Positions 17,584-26,762 of a DNA stretch of 64,000 nucleotides are shown here, one piece after another. Made by a program: the position numbers and the translations under genes. The DNA is from an uncultured Bacteroidota bacterium (GTDB lineage: Bacteria; Bacteroidota; Bacteroidia; Chitinophagales; Chitinophagaceae): positions 124,001 through 188,000 of the forward strand of contig CAIJXT010000030.1 of assembly GCA_903824665.1 (NCBI GenBank), given 5' to 3'. The number at the start of each line of letters is the position of its first letter. Within the stretch, counting starts at the first letter, position 1. A model generated the notes under the pieces. That model saw only the letters and a list, made by a program, of their open reading frames with translations. It was not told the DNA's origin and ran no database searches.

Positions 17584-19497
17584 TTGTCAACCCTGATACT
17601 GAAATATACCCACCCCCGGACAGTGGTAATCCACATTGCCACTGTCTTGTTTTGTTTTTTTACAGCCACACCTGCGCAGTCGCAGCAGCTTCCCAAAGCC
17701 GATACAGCCAGAATTATGACCATGTTGCGGGAGGCTTTTGCACAAATGCAGTCCAAGCCGCATACCGCTATCTCCCTCACCCGGCAGGCATTGGCTTTGT
17801 CAACCAGAATAGATTGGCCTACAGGTATCGTAAAATCTTACAGGGTAGGCGGCATGGCACACTTGTTTCTCGGCGACACCAAAAACGGGATGCAAAGTCT
17901 CGAAAATGCACTGGCAAAAGCAGTAGACGCTGGCCTTACACAGGATCAGGCAATTATATATTACAGCCTGGGCGGTTTGTACAATCAGACCGGCAATTTT
18001 CAGAAGGCATTTGAAAATGCAGAAAAAGCACTCAAAATTCAAATAGCGCTAGGCGATAGCATTGGTATGGCTGATTCGTATTCGTCACTCGGTGTAATCC
18101 TTAGCCAGCAAAAGCTGTATGAAAAGGCAAACTTCTATTATGTCAAGGCCATAGACCTCTACAGGATACAAAAAGACACCGCTATAGAGGCGCAGTATCT
18201 GGGTTATGTTGCCACAAACTTCATGGATATGAAAAGGTATCCCGAAGCACTCACCTATTTCAGGCAATCTCTTGGTTTGAGAAAGCTGGCCAACACCTAT
18301 ACTAATCTGGGCAATTACTTCACCGAAACCGGAAACTATGACTCCGGTATGTACTATTTCAAACTGGCCATTCCCACCTATATTGCCGATAGCTGCATGC
18401 TGGATCTGGCCAAGAGTTACGAAAATATAGCAGCTATAGAGACCATCAGGGGCAATCTTTCCAGTGCCAAGCAATTACTTATTCGTGCGCTTGATATTAC
18501 GAGATCACTATCCAGTACGCGTAATATTGGTGTGATGGAGGAAGCTTTGTCTGGCGTATACGCGCAGATGAAAGACTACAAAAATGCATACTTCCACCAC
18601 CTCGAGGCCACAAAGTACCTCGACTCTGTGCTCAACGAAGAGACAGCTGCAAAGATGGCCGAATATACCACCCGTTTTGAGGTGAAGGAAGTGGAAGCGC
18701 ACAACCGTACACTGCAGAAGGAAAATGAATTGCAGCGATTGAAGCTCCAGCGCGATAACATCTTTATGTATGGCGCTGCAGGTATTGCGGTATTGCTGCT
18801 TATATCCGGCATGCTGTATTTCAGGCAGAATAAGCTACGCGCTGCTCAGGAGCGCTCAGATCTGGAGCAGAAGCAATTGCGCGCCCAGATGAATCCCCAT
18901 TTCATTTTCAACTGTCTCAATTCTATACAGCACTTTGTAGTGGCCGGCGATGTCCGGAATGCCAACCGATACCTCACCGGCTTTGCGCAGCTCATGCGCC
19001 AGACACTCGAGCATTCAAAGGCAGGCACCATCACTTTGCGCAAAGAGCTGGCATACCTGCACAACTATCTGGAGCTTGAATTGGTGCGTTTTGAGAACAA
19101 GTTCACTGCAGATGTCGTATGCAGCAACGATGTAGATCCCGATGCCATCGAGATCCCAGCCATGGTCGTACAGCCATTTATAGAGAATGCCATCAGGCAT
19201 GGGTTGTGTTATTTAGATGCATCACCAGGTAGGTTGCAGGTCAGGTTCTACAAAAAGGACAGTTTCCTGTACTGTGATGTTGATGATAATGGCATTGGCA
19301 GGGAGCAGTCGCAAAAACTCAAAGAACGGAACCACATCACCTACGAATCACATGGTATGGAGCTCACACGCCGCCGGTTGGAGCTGGTCAGCAGGAGCAG
19401 TGGCAAAGATTACACCATAACTATCGTCGATAAAAAAAATGAGTCTGGCTCGCCCTCCGGCACATTGGTCACTATCAAATTCCCTTATACCTCATGA
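17584..19497 (+). CDS. TPR sensor histidine kinase of the LytS/YehU type
   Basis: A 637-residue sensor. Order: signal peptide (VVIHIATVLFCFFTATPAQSQ), a periplasmic region of about 340 residues made of tetratricopeptide repeats (for example YYSLGGLYNQTGNFQKAFENAEKAL), a coiled coil, one membrane span (residues about 393-412), then the His_kinase module with QMNPHFIFNCLNS (His439 is the likely phosphorylated residue) and an HATPase with N box FIENAIRHG and G box DDNGIGR. The start is TTG at 17584; a later ATG at 17716 would lose the signal peptide. TATATTTA at 17569-17576 could be its -7 box. The stop overlaps the LytTR regulator start (ATGA). Confidence 0.9.
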   Translation: MSTLILKYTHPRTVVIHIATVLFCFFTATPAQSQQLPKADTARIMTMLREAFAQMQSKPHTAISLTRQALALSTRIDWPTGIVKSYRVGGMAHLFLGDTKNGMQSLENALAKAVDAGLTQDQAIIYYSLGGLYNQTGNFQKAFENAEKALKIQIALGDSIGMADSYSSLGVILSQQKLYEKANFYYVKAIDLYRIQKDTAIEAQYLGYVATNFMDMKRYPEALTYFRQSLGLRKLANTYTNLGNYFTETGNYDSGMYYFKLAIPTYIADSCMLDLAKSYENIAAIETIRGNLSSAKQLLIRALDITRSLSSTRNIGVMEEALSGVYAQMKDYKNAYFHHLEATKYLDSVLNEETAAKMAEYTTRFEVKEVEAHNRTLQKENELQRLKLQRDNIFMYGAAGIAVLLLISGMLYFRQNKLRAAQERSDLEQKQLRAQMNPHFIFNCLNSIQHFVVAGDVRNANRYLTGFAQLMRQTLEHSKAGTITLRKELAYLHNYLELELVRFENKFTADVVCSNDVDPDAIEIPAMVVQPFIENAIRHGLCYLDASPGRLQVRFYKKDSFLYCDVDDNGIGREQSQKLKERNHITYESHGMELTRRRLELVSRSSGKDYTITIVDKKNESGSPSGTLVTIKFPYTS

Positions 19498-20255
19498 TTT
19501 CTGCCCTAATTGTCGACGATGAACAAAAGAACACAGAGATGCTTGCAGCATTGCTGCGCACCTACTGCCCGCAGGTAACAGTAGCGGGTGTTGCGGCCAG
19601 TGCGGCAGAAGGCAAAGAGCAGATAGAAAAGCTGCAGCCTCAATTGATCTTTCTGGATATAGAGATGCCCTATGGCAGTGGGTTCGACCTGCTGCGCTCA
19701 ATACCTGAAATCACAGCTCAGGTCATTTTCGTTACCGCTTTCGATCAATATGCCCTCATCGCTTTCCGATATGCTGCTGTAGACTACTTGCTGAAGCCGG
19801 TAAACATCGAACAATTGCAAGAGGCTGTTGCCAGGGCAGAGCAGCTCATCAACAGCAAAGTGCTCGAAAACAACTACAAGCTGCTACTGAGCAACCTAGA
19901 CGAGAAAGATACTACGCTTCAGGAAATTGCCCTGAACGATAAGGGCAGCCAGTACCGTGTACGTTTCGCCGATATCAAATACATCATTGCCGATGGCAGC
20001 TACACACACATTCACACGGTATCACGCGTTTTTGTCACTACTAAAAACCTCAAAGACTATGAGGATATTCTACCTGCAGAAGTCTTTTGCAGAATTCATC
20101 ATGGGCACATCGTCAATACACACCATATCGAAAAAGTAAAAAAGGGCAGGGGGGGTACAGTTTTTATGTCAGACAAAATGCCATTGGAGGTTGCCGTCCG
20201 CCGCAAAGATCATTTCATGAAAGTCTTCAAAAATTGCTCAGAAAGAAAAAAATAA
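19494..20255 (+). CDS. LytTR-family response regulator
   Basis: A 253-residue regulator. The receiver domain shows ALIVDDE, the phosphoacceptor Asp55 in LIFLDIEMP, FVTAF and the Lys of LLKPV. The LytTR DNA-binding domain follows (IKYIIADGSYTHIHT, FCRIHHGHIVNTHHIEKV, MPLEVAVRRKDHF). The start overlaps the kinase stop by 4 bases, so the two are a cognate pair. The small lipoprotein downstream may be a target, but this is inference from position only. Confidence 0.95.
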   Translation: MISALIVDDEQKNTEMLAALLRTYCPQVTVAGVAASAAEGKEQIEKLQPQLIFLDIEMPYGSGFDLLRSIPEITAQVIFVTAFDQYALIAFRYAAVDYLLKPVNIEQLQEAVARAEQLINSKVLENNYKLLLSNLDEKDTTLQEIALNDKGSQYRVRFADIKYIIADGSYTHIHTVSRVFVTTKNLKDYEDILPAEVFCRIHHGHIVNTHHIEKVKKGRGGTVFMSDKMPLEVAVRRKDHFMKVFKNCSERKK

Positions 20256-20329
20256 GCACACTTACAAAATACATGTGAATACTATTGGATTAGTATATAT
20301 ATTGTTGCGAAAACAAAAATATACATATT

Positions 20330-20764
20330 ATGACAATCAATTACCGCAATTATGCCTGTCAATTCGTGGCAATGCTATCACTTACAGTCCTTTCGGCAGG
20401 TTTTGCCGGCTGCACCAAAGAAAAAGATGAAAACCATGCTGCCAAATTTAATGGTACCTGGAGTGGTACCGCATCATGCAGTGGCAGCAGCCCCAGCTCA
20501 GGTCAGCTCGTATTCACAGCTACCGACAATAAAACAGTCACTACAAATTACAGTGCAGGTACAGGCTCCTGTGTTCAGGGCAAGGTACTTACAGGTACTG
20601 CAAACGGCAACAACGTTACATTCAATACAATTACAGTTACAGACGGCTGTGGTTTATCCTATAGTGTTAGTGCTACAGGTACGCTCGTTGGCAGTACACT
20701 CACCTTTACACTTAGCGTAAACGGTGCAGCCAATGGAACCTGCACATTTAGCGGAACTAAATAA
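20330..20764 (+). CDS. Small lipoprotein, Thr/Ser/Gly-rich
   Basis: A 144-residue predicted lipoprotein: hydrophobic leader followed by lipobox FAGC, with Cys27 as the lipidated residue. The mature part (FNGTWSGTASCSGSSPSSGQ ... GTLVGSTLTFTLSVNGAANG) is strongly beta, with alternating Thr and hydrophobic residues, resembling small lipocalin-like or META-like lipoproteins, and has four further Cys. No named family is recognised. It sits 74 bases after the LytTR regulator and is followed by a hairpin terminator. Confidence 0.75.
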   Translation: MTINYRNYACQFVAMLSLTVLSAGFAGCTKEKDENHAAKFNGTWSGTASCSGSSPSSGQLVFTATDNKTVTTNYSAGTGSCVQGKVLTGTANGNNVTFNTITVTDGCGLSYSVSATGTLVGSTLTFTLSVNGAANGTCTFSGTK

Positions 20765-20792
20765 ACCCTATATTTTCAGATAATAAATGGTG

Positions 20793-20822
20793 AGCTGCCT
20801 TCTTCCGGAGGCGGCTTTTTTC
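20793..20822 (+). terminator. Rho-independent terminator after the small lipoprotein gene
   Basis: GCTGCC pairs with GGCGGC (one G-T pair) around a loop of about 10 bases, followed directly by a T7 run. Confidence 0.65.
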
Positions 20823-20858
20823 GTGTAGGTAACCAAGGGATTTTTCACGCTGTTTTCG

Positions 20859-20866
20859 TACATTCG
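20859..20866 (+). promoter_or_regulatory. Possible -7 box of clpS
   Basis: TACATTCG, one base from TAnnTTTG, ends 4 bases before the clpS ATG. The same 4-base spacing occurs at several other genes in this window. Confidence 0.4.
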
Positions 20867-20870
20867 CAGT

Positions 20871-21170
20871 ATGATTTCCGGAGTATATAATTCCGCAACA
20901 AAGTGGCAAACGGATGCAAACGAAGCTACCGATGTGCTCGAGCAGGAGCTGCACAACCTGATCGTATGGAACGATGATGTCAATACTTTCGACTGGGTGA
21001 TAGAGTCACTAGTAGATGTGTGCGGTCACGATACCATCCAGGCCGAACAATGTGCGCTTATTGTCCACCACAAGGGCAAGTGTGGCGTGAAAAAGGGCAG
21101 CTTCAGCGAACTTCGCCCACAGGCCGAGGCTCTCATAGATCGTGGCATTCAGGCTACTATCGACTACTGA
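20871..21170 (+). CDS. clpS: ATP-dependent Clp protease adaptor ClpS
   Basis: ClpS delivers proteins with N-degron residues to the ClpAP/ClpCP protease. The 99-residue protein has a flexible N-terminal part and the conserved core LHNLIVWNDDVNTFDWVIESL, in which the NDD..T segment lines the N-end residue pocket, followed by the HDTIQAEQCALIVHHKGKC helix region. Length and order are normal. It is transcribed on its own; the DPP IV gene follows after about 130 bases. Confidence 0.93.
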   Translation: MISGVYNSATKWQTDANEATDVLEQELHNLIVWNDDVNTFDWVIESLVDVCGHDTIQAEQCALIVHHKGKCGVKKGSFSELRPQAEALIDRGIQATIDY

Positions 21171-21298
21171 TCTGTTCCAAACAGTCCCGGTTACAACCAC
21201 ACCAGATTTACCCCTCAATATACCCCCCGCCGTACCCTCGGCATCATGCCTGCTTTTTCCGGATAACAATGTATTTTTACCGATCTCAACTTCATGTC

Positions 21299-23479
21299 AT
21301 GCGTACATCCCTGGGCCTTTTTGTGGCTTTACTGTTATTCAACACCTTTACCTATGCTCAGACCGGCAGCAAACTCATAACCCTCGAAGACATATGGAAG
21401 AACGGCACCTTCCGGATGAAGGGCGTAGCGGGCTTTAACGCCATGAAAGACGGTAAGGTATATACCCAGATAGATCAGGATGGTCAGCACCAGTATATTC
21501 GGGTCTACGACCTTGCCACCGGAAAACAGGATCGTACATTGTTCGATAATGCGGTCCATAAGTTTGGCGGTGCGGAGCTGAATATCGAGTCATATGCCTT
21601 TAGCGACGACGAGAAAAAGATGTTACTCATCACTGAGGGCGAGCATATTTATCGCCATTCAGAGCTACAGCGCGTTTTTGTTTTCGATATCGCCTCAGGC
21701 AGCATCAAACTGCTCGACTACGACAAAGTACTTCATGCTACATTTTCGCCCGATGGCACCAAAGTGGCCTTTGTAAAGCACAACAATCTCTACTATAAAG
21801 ACCTGACCAAAGATGTGGTAGTACCTGTCACTGGCGACGGTGCCAAAAACAGGATCATCAACGGCAACTGTGACTGGGTTTACGAAGAGGAGTTTTCCTT
21901 CACCCGTGCTTTCGACTGGTCTAAGGATGGCCGCTACCTTGCTTATTACCGCTTCGACGAGAGCCTGGTACCAGAGTATACAATGGCAAAATATACTGGC
22001 CTGTATCCCGAGCAGTATACTTACAAATACCCTAAGGCAGGTGAGCGGAATTCGCTGGTACAGATCAGAATATATGATGTGCAGCAGAAAAAATCGGTTA
22101 CTGCCAATGTGGGCAAAGAAACAGACCAGTACATACCCCGTATCAAGTGGACTGACAATGCAACGCAGTTGTGCATTTACCGCCTCAACCGCCACCAGAA
22201 CGAGCTGGAACTCCTCCTCGCCGATGCCGCCGATGGCAACACAACTGTGATCTATACCGACAAAAACAAAAGTTATGTGGAGATCGACGACCACGTCACC
22301 TTCCTCCCTGGTGGTCAGTCTATGATCATCGCCAGCGAGCGCAATGGCTACAACCATCTGTATAATTGTGACTGGAAAACAAAGAAGATCACCGACCTCA
22401 CCCCCGGCAATTTCGATGTAGAGGGCATCACAGGTATTGATGTTGCACGTAGTCTGTTGTACTATACTGCAGCTGAGTCGTCACCGCTGCAGCGCAACCT
22501 TTATGTGGTAGACTTCGCGGGCAAAAACAAAAAGAACCTCACACCCGAAACCGGCACCCACAGCATCACCCCATGCGAGGGCAACAATTATTTTCTCGAC
22601 AAGTATTCTGCGCTCAACAAGGTACCGGTATACATGCTGCGCAATGCCAAAGGCGAGGTCGTACGCACCTTAGAAGATAACAAGGCATTTGAAGCCAAGC
22701 TAAAGGAGTATGCCATGGGCAATGTGCGCCTGATGACCATAAGGGGAACAGATGAGAATCTGAATGCCTGGATGATCACACCTCCCGGTTTCGATAGCAC
22801 CAAAAAATACCCTGTGCTCATGTTCCAGTACAGTGGTCCTGGCTCACAGCAGGTTGCCGACAAGTTCCCGTTGGGCAACTACTTCTGGCACCAGATGCTG
22901 GCTCAGAAAGGCTACATCATTGTATGTGCCGATGGTACAGGCACTGGTTTCAGAGGCGAGGCGTTCCGCAAAAAGACATATCTGCAACTGGGCCGGTACG
23001 AGAGCGACGACCAGATCGCCGTGGCGCGCAATCTGGCAAATCTGTCCTATGTCGATAAAGACCGCATAGGCATTTGGGGATGGAGTTATGGCGGCTTCAT
23101 GAGTGCTACCTGCATCATGAAGGGTAATGATGTGTTCAAAACCGCAATTGCTGTAGCCCCAGTTACCAACTGGCGCTATTACGACAATGTATACACCGAG
23201 CGCTACATGCGCACACCGCAGGAAAACCCTACCGGATACGATGAAAATGCACCTGAAAAAATGGTAGATAAACTGAAGGGCAAATTCCTGCTCGTTCATG
23301 GCACTGCCGATGACAATGTACATTTTCAGAACTCGGCAATGTTCACCACCGCACTCATCAGGGCCAACAAGCAATTCGATAACGAATACTACCCCGACAA
23401 GGCACACGGTATATCAGGCGGCAACACCAGCCTGCACCTGTACACCAAAATGACCAATTTTATCCTCGGGAATCTGTAG
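21299..23479 (+). CDS. Dipeptidyl peptidase IV, S9B family
   Basis: A periplasmic serine peptidase removing N-terminal X-Pro or X-Ala dipeptides. The 726-residue protein has a signal peptide (SLGLFVALLLFNTFTYAQ), an N-terminal beta-propeller containing the Glu motif DWVYEEEF that holds the substrate amino terminus, and a C-terminal alpha/beta hydrolase with the catalytic triad Ser596 (GWSYGGF), Asp about 671 (HGTADDNVH) and His703 (KAHGIS). The ATG at 21299 puts the signal peptide at the N-terminus. An in-frame ATG at 21269 would add ten residues, and the frame extends further upstream without homology. Convergent with mnmA, 14 bases apart. Confidence 0.93.
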   Translation: MRTSLGLFVALLLFNTFTYAQTGSKLITLEDIWKNGTFRMKGVAGFNAMKDGKVYTQIDQDGQHQYIRVYDLATGKQDRTLFDNAVHKFGGAELNIESYAFSDDEKKMLLITEGEHIYRHSELQRVFVFDIASGSIKLLDYDKVLHATFSPDGTKVAFVKHNNLYYKDLTKDVVVPVTGDGAKNRIINGNCDWVYEEEFSFTRAFDWSKDGRYLAYYRFDESLVPEYTMAKYTGLYPEQYTYKYPKAGERNSLVQIRIYDVQQKKSVTANVGKETDQYIPRIKWTDNATQLCIYRLNRHQNELELLLADAADGNTTVIYTDKNKSYVEIDDHVTFLPGGQSMIIASERNGYNHLYNCDWKTKKITDLTPGNFDVEGITGIDVARSLLYYTAAESSPLQRNLYVVDFAGKNKKNLTPETGTHSITPCEGNNYFLDKYSALNKVPVYMLRNAKGEVVRTLEDNKAFEAKLKEYAMGNVRLMTIRGTDENLNAWMITPPGFDSTKKYPVLMFQYSGPGSQQVADKFPLGNYFWHQMLAQKGYIIVCADGTGTGFRGEAFRKKTYLQLGRYESDDQIAVARNLANLSYVDKDRIGIWGWSYGGFMSATCIMKGNDVFKTAIAVAPVTNWRYYDNVYTERYMRTPQENPTGYDENAPEKMVDKLKGKFLLVHGTADDNVHFQNSAMFTTALIRANKQFDNEYYPDKAHGISGGNTSLHLYTKMTNFILGNL

Positions 23480-23493
23480 GTACCTGCAAATAG

Positions 23494-24588
23494 TTAGCGT
23501 TGTATAATGCCTCCGGCTATTACATCGTCACCTTCATAAAACACTGCCGACTGCCCCGGTGCTATACTGTTTACCGCATGCGCAAAGGCTACGTGCACAC
23601 CGCCATCTATGGGGGTCAGTACACTTTCCATACCCGCGTCGCGGTAGCGTATTTTGGTTACTGCTTCCATGCCTTCTGGTATGGTGTCATACTTTACCAT
23701 ATTCAGTCCGCGCACGGTCATTTCGCTTTTCTGCAGTTCATGCACCTCGCCCAGTACTACAGTATTGGTTTCGGGTATGATGTTGGTTACAAACATGGGC
23801 TTGCCCAGAGCTATTTCCAGCCCCTTGCGTTGCCCTATGGTATAAAACGGATAACCACTGTGCTTGCCTATTTTCTTGCCGTCAGCCAGCACAAAGTCCC
23901 CCCCCTGCACCCGCTCTTCCAGACCGCTTACATTGCGCTTCAGAAAGCCGCGGTAATCGTTATCCGGCACAAAACAGATCTCGTAGCTTTCTGCTTTCTT
24001 GGCCAGGTCTTTGTAGCCCATGTCAAAGGCCATCTGCCTTACCTCTGTTTTCAGCAGGTCGCCCAGCGGGTATATGCTCCGCCCCAGGCAGTCCTGCCCC
24101 AGGCCCCACAGCACATAGCTCTGGTCTTTCGTCAGGTCTTTTGCCTTCGACAGTACATTGCGGTTGTTTTCTTCCCTTACCTTCACATAGTGTCCTGTAG
24201 CTATAAAGTCACAGTCCAGCGCGTTGGCCCGCTTCAGCAATGCCGACCACTTTATATGTGTATTGCACAGCACACACGGGTTGGGGGTGCGGCCGGCTAT
24301 ATATTCTTCCACAAAGTTATTAACCACATAGTCGCCAAATTCTTCACGTATATCCAGTACATAGTGCGGAAAACCATGTTCCACTGCCGCCAGTCGTGCG
24401 TCGTTAAACGAATCCAGATTGCAGCAGCCCGTTTCCTTCTTGCCCGCTCCTCCGCCAGATGTGGCGTAGTCCCAGGTTTTCATTGTTATCCCCACTACTT
24501 CATAGCCCTGGTGGTGTAGCATCAGCGCACTCACGGTACTGTCTATACCGCCGCTCATAGCCACCAATACTTTACCCATTTTACTCAT
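23494..24588 (-). CDS. mnmA: tRNA-specific 2-thiouridylase MnmA
   Basis: MnmA thiolates U34 of the Lys, Glu and Gln tRNAs (s2U), using ATP and a sulfur relay. The 364-residue protein has the PP-loop VLVAMSGGIDSTVSAL, the catalytic Cys in NPCVLCNTHIKW, the second Cys in YEICFVPDNDYRGF, and the C-terminal beta-barrel domains (HSGYPFYTIGQRKGLEIALGKP). Two starts are possible (MSKMGK or MGK). A TAACTTTG box ends 7 bases before the first ATG. Its presence fits with the tRNA-Lys(TTT) gene 10 kb away, a substrate of this enzyme. Confidence 0.96.
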   Translation of the reverse strand: MSKMGKVLVAMSGGIDSTVSALMLHHQGYEVVGITMKTWDYATSGGGAGKKETGCCNLDSFNDARLAAVEHGFPHYVLDIREEFGDYVVNNFVEEYIAGRTPNPCVLCNTHIKWSALLKRANALDCDFIATGHYVKVREENNRNVLSKAKDLTKDQSYVLWGLGQDCLGRSIYPLGDLLKTEVRQMAFDMGYKDLAKKAESYEICFVPDNDYRGFLKRNVSGLEERVQGGDFVLADGKKIGKHSGYPFYTIGQRKGLEIALGKPMFVTNIIPETNTVVLGEVHELQKSEMTVRGLNMVKYDTIPEGMEAVTKIRYRDAGMESVLTPIDGGVHVAFAHAVNSIAPGQSAVFYEGDDVIAGGIIQR

Positions 24589-24595
24589 AAGATTG

Positions 24596-24603
24596 CAAAG
24601 TTA
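24596..24603 (-). promoter_or_regulatory. -7 promoter box of mnmA
   Basis: TAACTTTG on the minus strand, a full match to TAnnTTTG, ends 7 bases before the mnmA start codon. A very short leader is predicted. Confidence 0.5.
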
Positions 24604-24678
24604 CGTATATCTCCACATATCACTTTTCCCCTGCTGTTATACACCTATAGATGGAGCCTAGCAAATAACAAAACACTT

Positions 24679-25019
24679 GATGTGCAAAATGGCAGTCGAC
24701 CAATTAGCGATGATGCTCCATTTGCTATAGGAAAGTTTTATTTTACGTGTGAAATAGAACTTTTATTGTACTGCTCTTCTAGGTTGAAGAAATGAGTTTT
24801 TCGACTCGAAAAAATTAAAGAATGATCTTTGGAAAACACTTAAGCAATGGGACCAAGCAAAAGTTGGGCTTTCATTGGTTTTTCGATTGACAAAAAAAGA
24901 ACAATAATCTGGCTTTGTCTCAAGTTTCCTTGAACTTCCTGGACCCGTTCGTTACGGTATATGCTGATAGTACAAACTCAAAACCATTCAATAAGCTATC
25001 CAAGGACGTAGAGTTTTGA
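24679..25019 (+). pseudogene. Decayed coding remnant in an A+T-rich insert
   Basis: No intact gene is present, but protein-like segments follow each other in shifting frames. The first (from 24679) contains GSRPISDDAPFAIGKF and ends at 24795. The second, one frame over, contains LKNDLWKTLKQWDQAKVGLS and ends at the stop at 24907. A third contains FVSSFLELPGPVRYG, and a fourth NSKPFNKLSKDVEF ends at about 25019. The order and composition suggest one gene broken by at least three frameshifts. No family was recognised. The base composition is visibly richer in A+T than the flanking mnmA and aroB genes. Confidence 0.35.
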
Positions 25020-25041
25020 TAAACAAATGGCACTGATTAAA

Positions 25042-25554
25042 TTAATCAGCACCACCAAGAGAAGTCAATATTAGCTTTCCTTGCACTATTTTGAAGTTGT
25101 ACCAAATAATGTGTTCACACAATGAAGATTGGTCTAGTTCATCGTCTAAGTCCTTTCGGGTCATTATATAATTGGGGTTTGCCTCCATCTTAAATGCAAA
25201 CGTTACGCTGTCAGCTGCAACGAAAATGGAGAAACTTTCCATACAGGGTTTTTCTTTTTTACTATTTCGGCCTGAAATGCTGTCAGATGTATTCAATCCG
25301 TTGATATCAATGTGTTCAAAAAATCCTTTACAGTTGGTCACAACATCATTTGTTTCGAAATAGTGATCCCTAAGAATCTGTTTTGGAATAAAGGTGTTTA
25401 TGCTATTTGAATTTCCGGAGTATATGGCATTCTTGAATTTATCTAGTGCCAACACCAAATCCCTTCTTTCCTGTTTAGTAACGGTCTTATTGACGGCGTT
25501 TTTGCAGCCCATACTAACCAACAGAAAAACACATATCATGGCTCTATGGCGCAT
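25042..25554 (-). CDS. Unknown lipoprotein
   Basis: A 170-residue protein of no recognised family. The N-terminus is a lipoprotein signal (ICVFLLVSMGC, Cys17 as acceptor). The mature part is mixed alpha/beta with a lysine-rich helix (KQERRDLVLALDKFKNAIYS) and ends in YNFKIVQGKLILTSLGG, a pattern seen in small NTF2-like or DUF-type lipoproteins. It lies alone in a stretch that is A+T-richer than its neighbours, next to a decayed gene, and was probably gained by transfer. Confidence 0.65.
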   Translation of the reverse strand: MRHRAMICVFLLVSMGCKNAVNKTVTKQERRDLVLALDKFKNAIYSGNSNSINTFIPKQILRDHYFETNDVVTNCKGFFEHIDINGLNTSDSISGRNSKKEKPCMESFSIFVAADSVTFAFKMEANPNYIMTRKDLDDELDQSSLCEHIIWYNFKIVQGKLILTSLGGAD

Positions 25555-25702
25555 AAGAATCGTTCGGTTGAATTTTTGTTTTAATGAATTCCTAAAACTA
25601 ACAAAAAATGCTACTCACCGTATATCTCTGACCGCACAGCTGCGGTAATCTCTTGCCCACTGTTTCTGCACCCTCTCTTTCATCTGTTCGGTGATTAACG
25701 CT

Positions 25703-25710
25703 TACCTTTA
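25703..25710 (+). promoter_or_regulatory. Possible -7 box of aroB
   Basis: TACCTTTA, one base from TAnnTTTG, ends 17 bases before the aroB ATG. Confidence 0.4.
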
Positions 25711-25727
25711 GCCGGTCAACATATTTT

Positions 25728-26762
25728 ATGCTGCAGCAGGTTGTTTTCGGGTCGGCAACGGTCAATTACTATTTTCAGAGCACGGTGCAGGCATTGTCGC
25801 AGTGGTACCCCACTGCGCAAACCATTTTTATTACAGACCAGCACATCGCAGCATTATATCCGCAAGTATTCCTGGGTAGGAAAACACTTGTGGTACCCGC
25901 CGGCGAGCAGAGCAAAACCATGGAGACCATTGCATCCCTGTCTGCACAGTTATTGCAAATGCAGGCCGGGCGCGATACTATCTTTGTCGGCATCGGCGGT
26001 GGTGTCATCACCGATATCACCGGCTTTCTTGCCTCCGTTTACAAGCGGGGCGTTCGTTTCGGATTTGTTCCCACCTCGCTCCTGGCCATGGTCGATGCAG
26101 CTGTGGGTGGCAAAAACGGTGTGAATCTCGATGTTCATAAGAATATCATCGGCACCATACGGCAGCCCGATTTTATCTTGTTCGATACCAGCTTCCTGGC
26201 CACACTCCCCCGGTCCGAGTGGAGCAACGGTTTCGCCGAGATCATAAAATATGCCTGCATTTTCGATGAGGCCTTGTTTGCCCAACTGGCAGGTACTGAT
26301 CTCTCCGCATTTCAGCACGATTTCGGCGCAGCAAGTCAGGTCATAGCGCGTTGTGTGGCATGGAAAAACCAGACCGTACAGGCCGATGAGCATGAACATG
26401 GCCAGCGCAAGCTCCTCAACTTTGGCCATACCGTTGCCCATGCTATCGAGAACACCGAGGCGATAGCCCATGGCCAGGCAGTAAGCATAGGCATGGTCGT
26501 GGCTTGTGGTATTTCTGCCCATGTTTCTGGTCTCGATCCCACAGTTGCCGGACAGCTGAAAGCATTGTTGCAGCAATACGGCCTGCCCGCTGGCAGAGCG
26601 TTGAATGCAGATCGGGTTATGGAAGTGCTCATAAATGACAAGAAGCGTAAAGGCGATGATATCGACTATATAGTACTCGAAAAAATAGGCAGGGCCGCTG
26701 TAATGCCGCTGCCCCTTTCATTGATAGACCGGGAAATACGCAATTATGATAGCAACCATTGA
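25728..26762 (+). CDS. aroB: 3-dehydroquinate synthase
   Basis: AroB converts DAHP to 3-dehydroquinate, the second step of the shikimate pathway, using NAD and a divalent metal. The 344-residue protein has the NAD-binding Gly-rich segment TIFVGIGGGVITDITGFLASVYKRG, the PTSLLAMVDAAVGGKNGVN motif, EIIKYACIFD with the metal-ligand Glu, and the His ligands in LLNFGHTVAHAIE and HGQAVSIGMV. It overlaps aroA by 17 bases, so the genes are co-transcribed. Confidence 0.96.
   Translation: MLQQVVFGSATVNYYFQSTVQALSQWYPTAQTIFITDQHIAALYPQVFLGRKTLVVPAGEQSKTMETIASLSAQLLQMQAGRDTIFVGIGGGVITDITGFLASVYKRGVRFGFVPTSLLAMVDAAVGGKNGVNLDVHKNIIGTIRQPDFILFDTSFLATLPRSEWSNGFAEIIKYACIFDEALFAQLAGTDLSAFQHDFGAASQVIARCVAWKNQTVQADEHEHGQRKLLNFGHTVAHAIENTEAIAHGQAVSIGMVVACGISAHVSGLDPTVAGQLKALLQQYGLPAGRALNADRVMEVLINDKKRKGDDIDYIVLEKIGRAAVMPLPLSLIDREIRNYDSNH

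Noticed and set aside
21020-21298. N-terminal extension of the dipeptidyl peptidase frame
   Set aside because: It overlaps clpS in another frame, has no homology to the family, and would bury the signal peptide inside the protein.
23500-24519. Plus-strand frame of 339 codons opposite mnmA
   Set aside because: MnmA is unmistakable on the minus strand; the antisense frame is rich in His, Tyr and Cys and has no domain.
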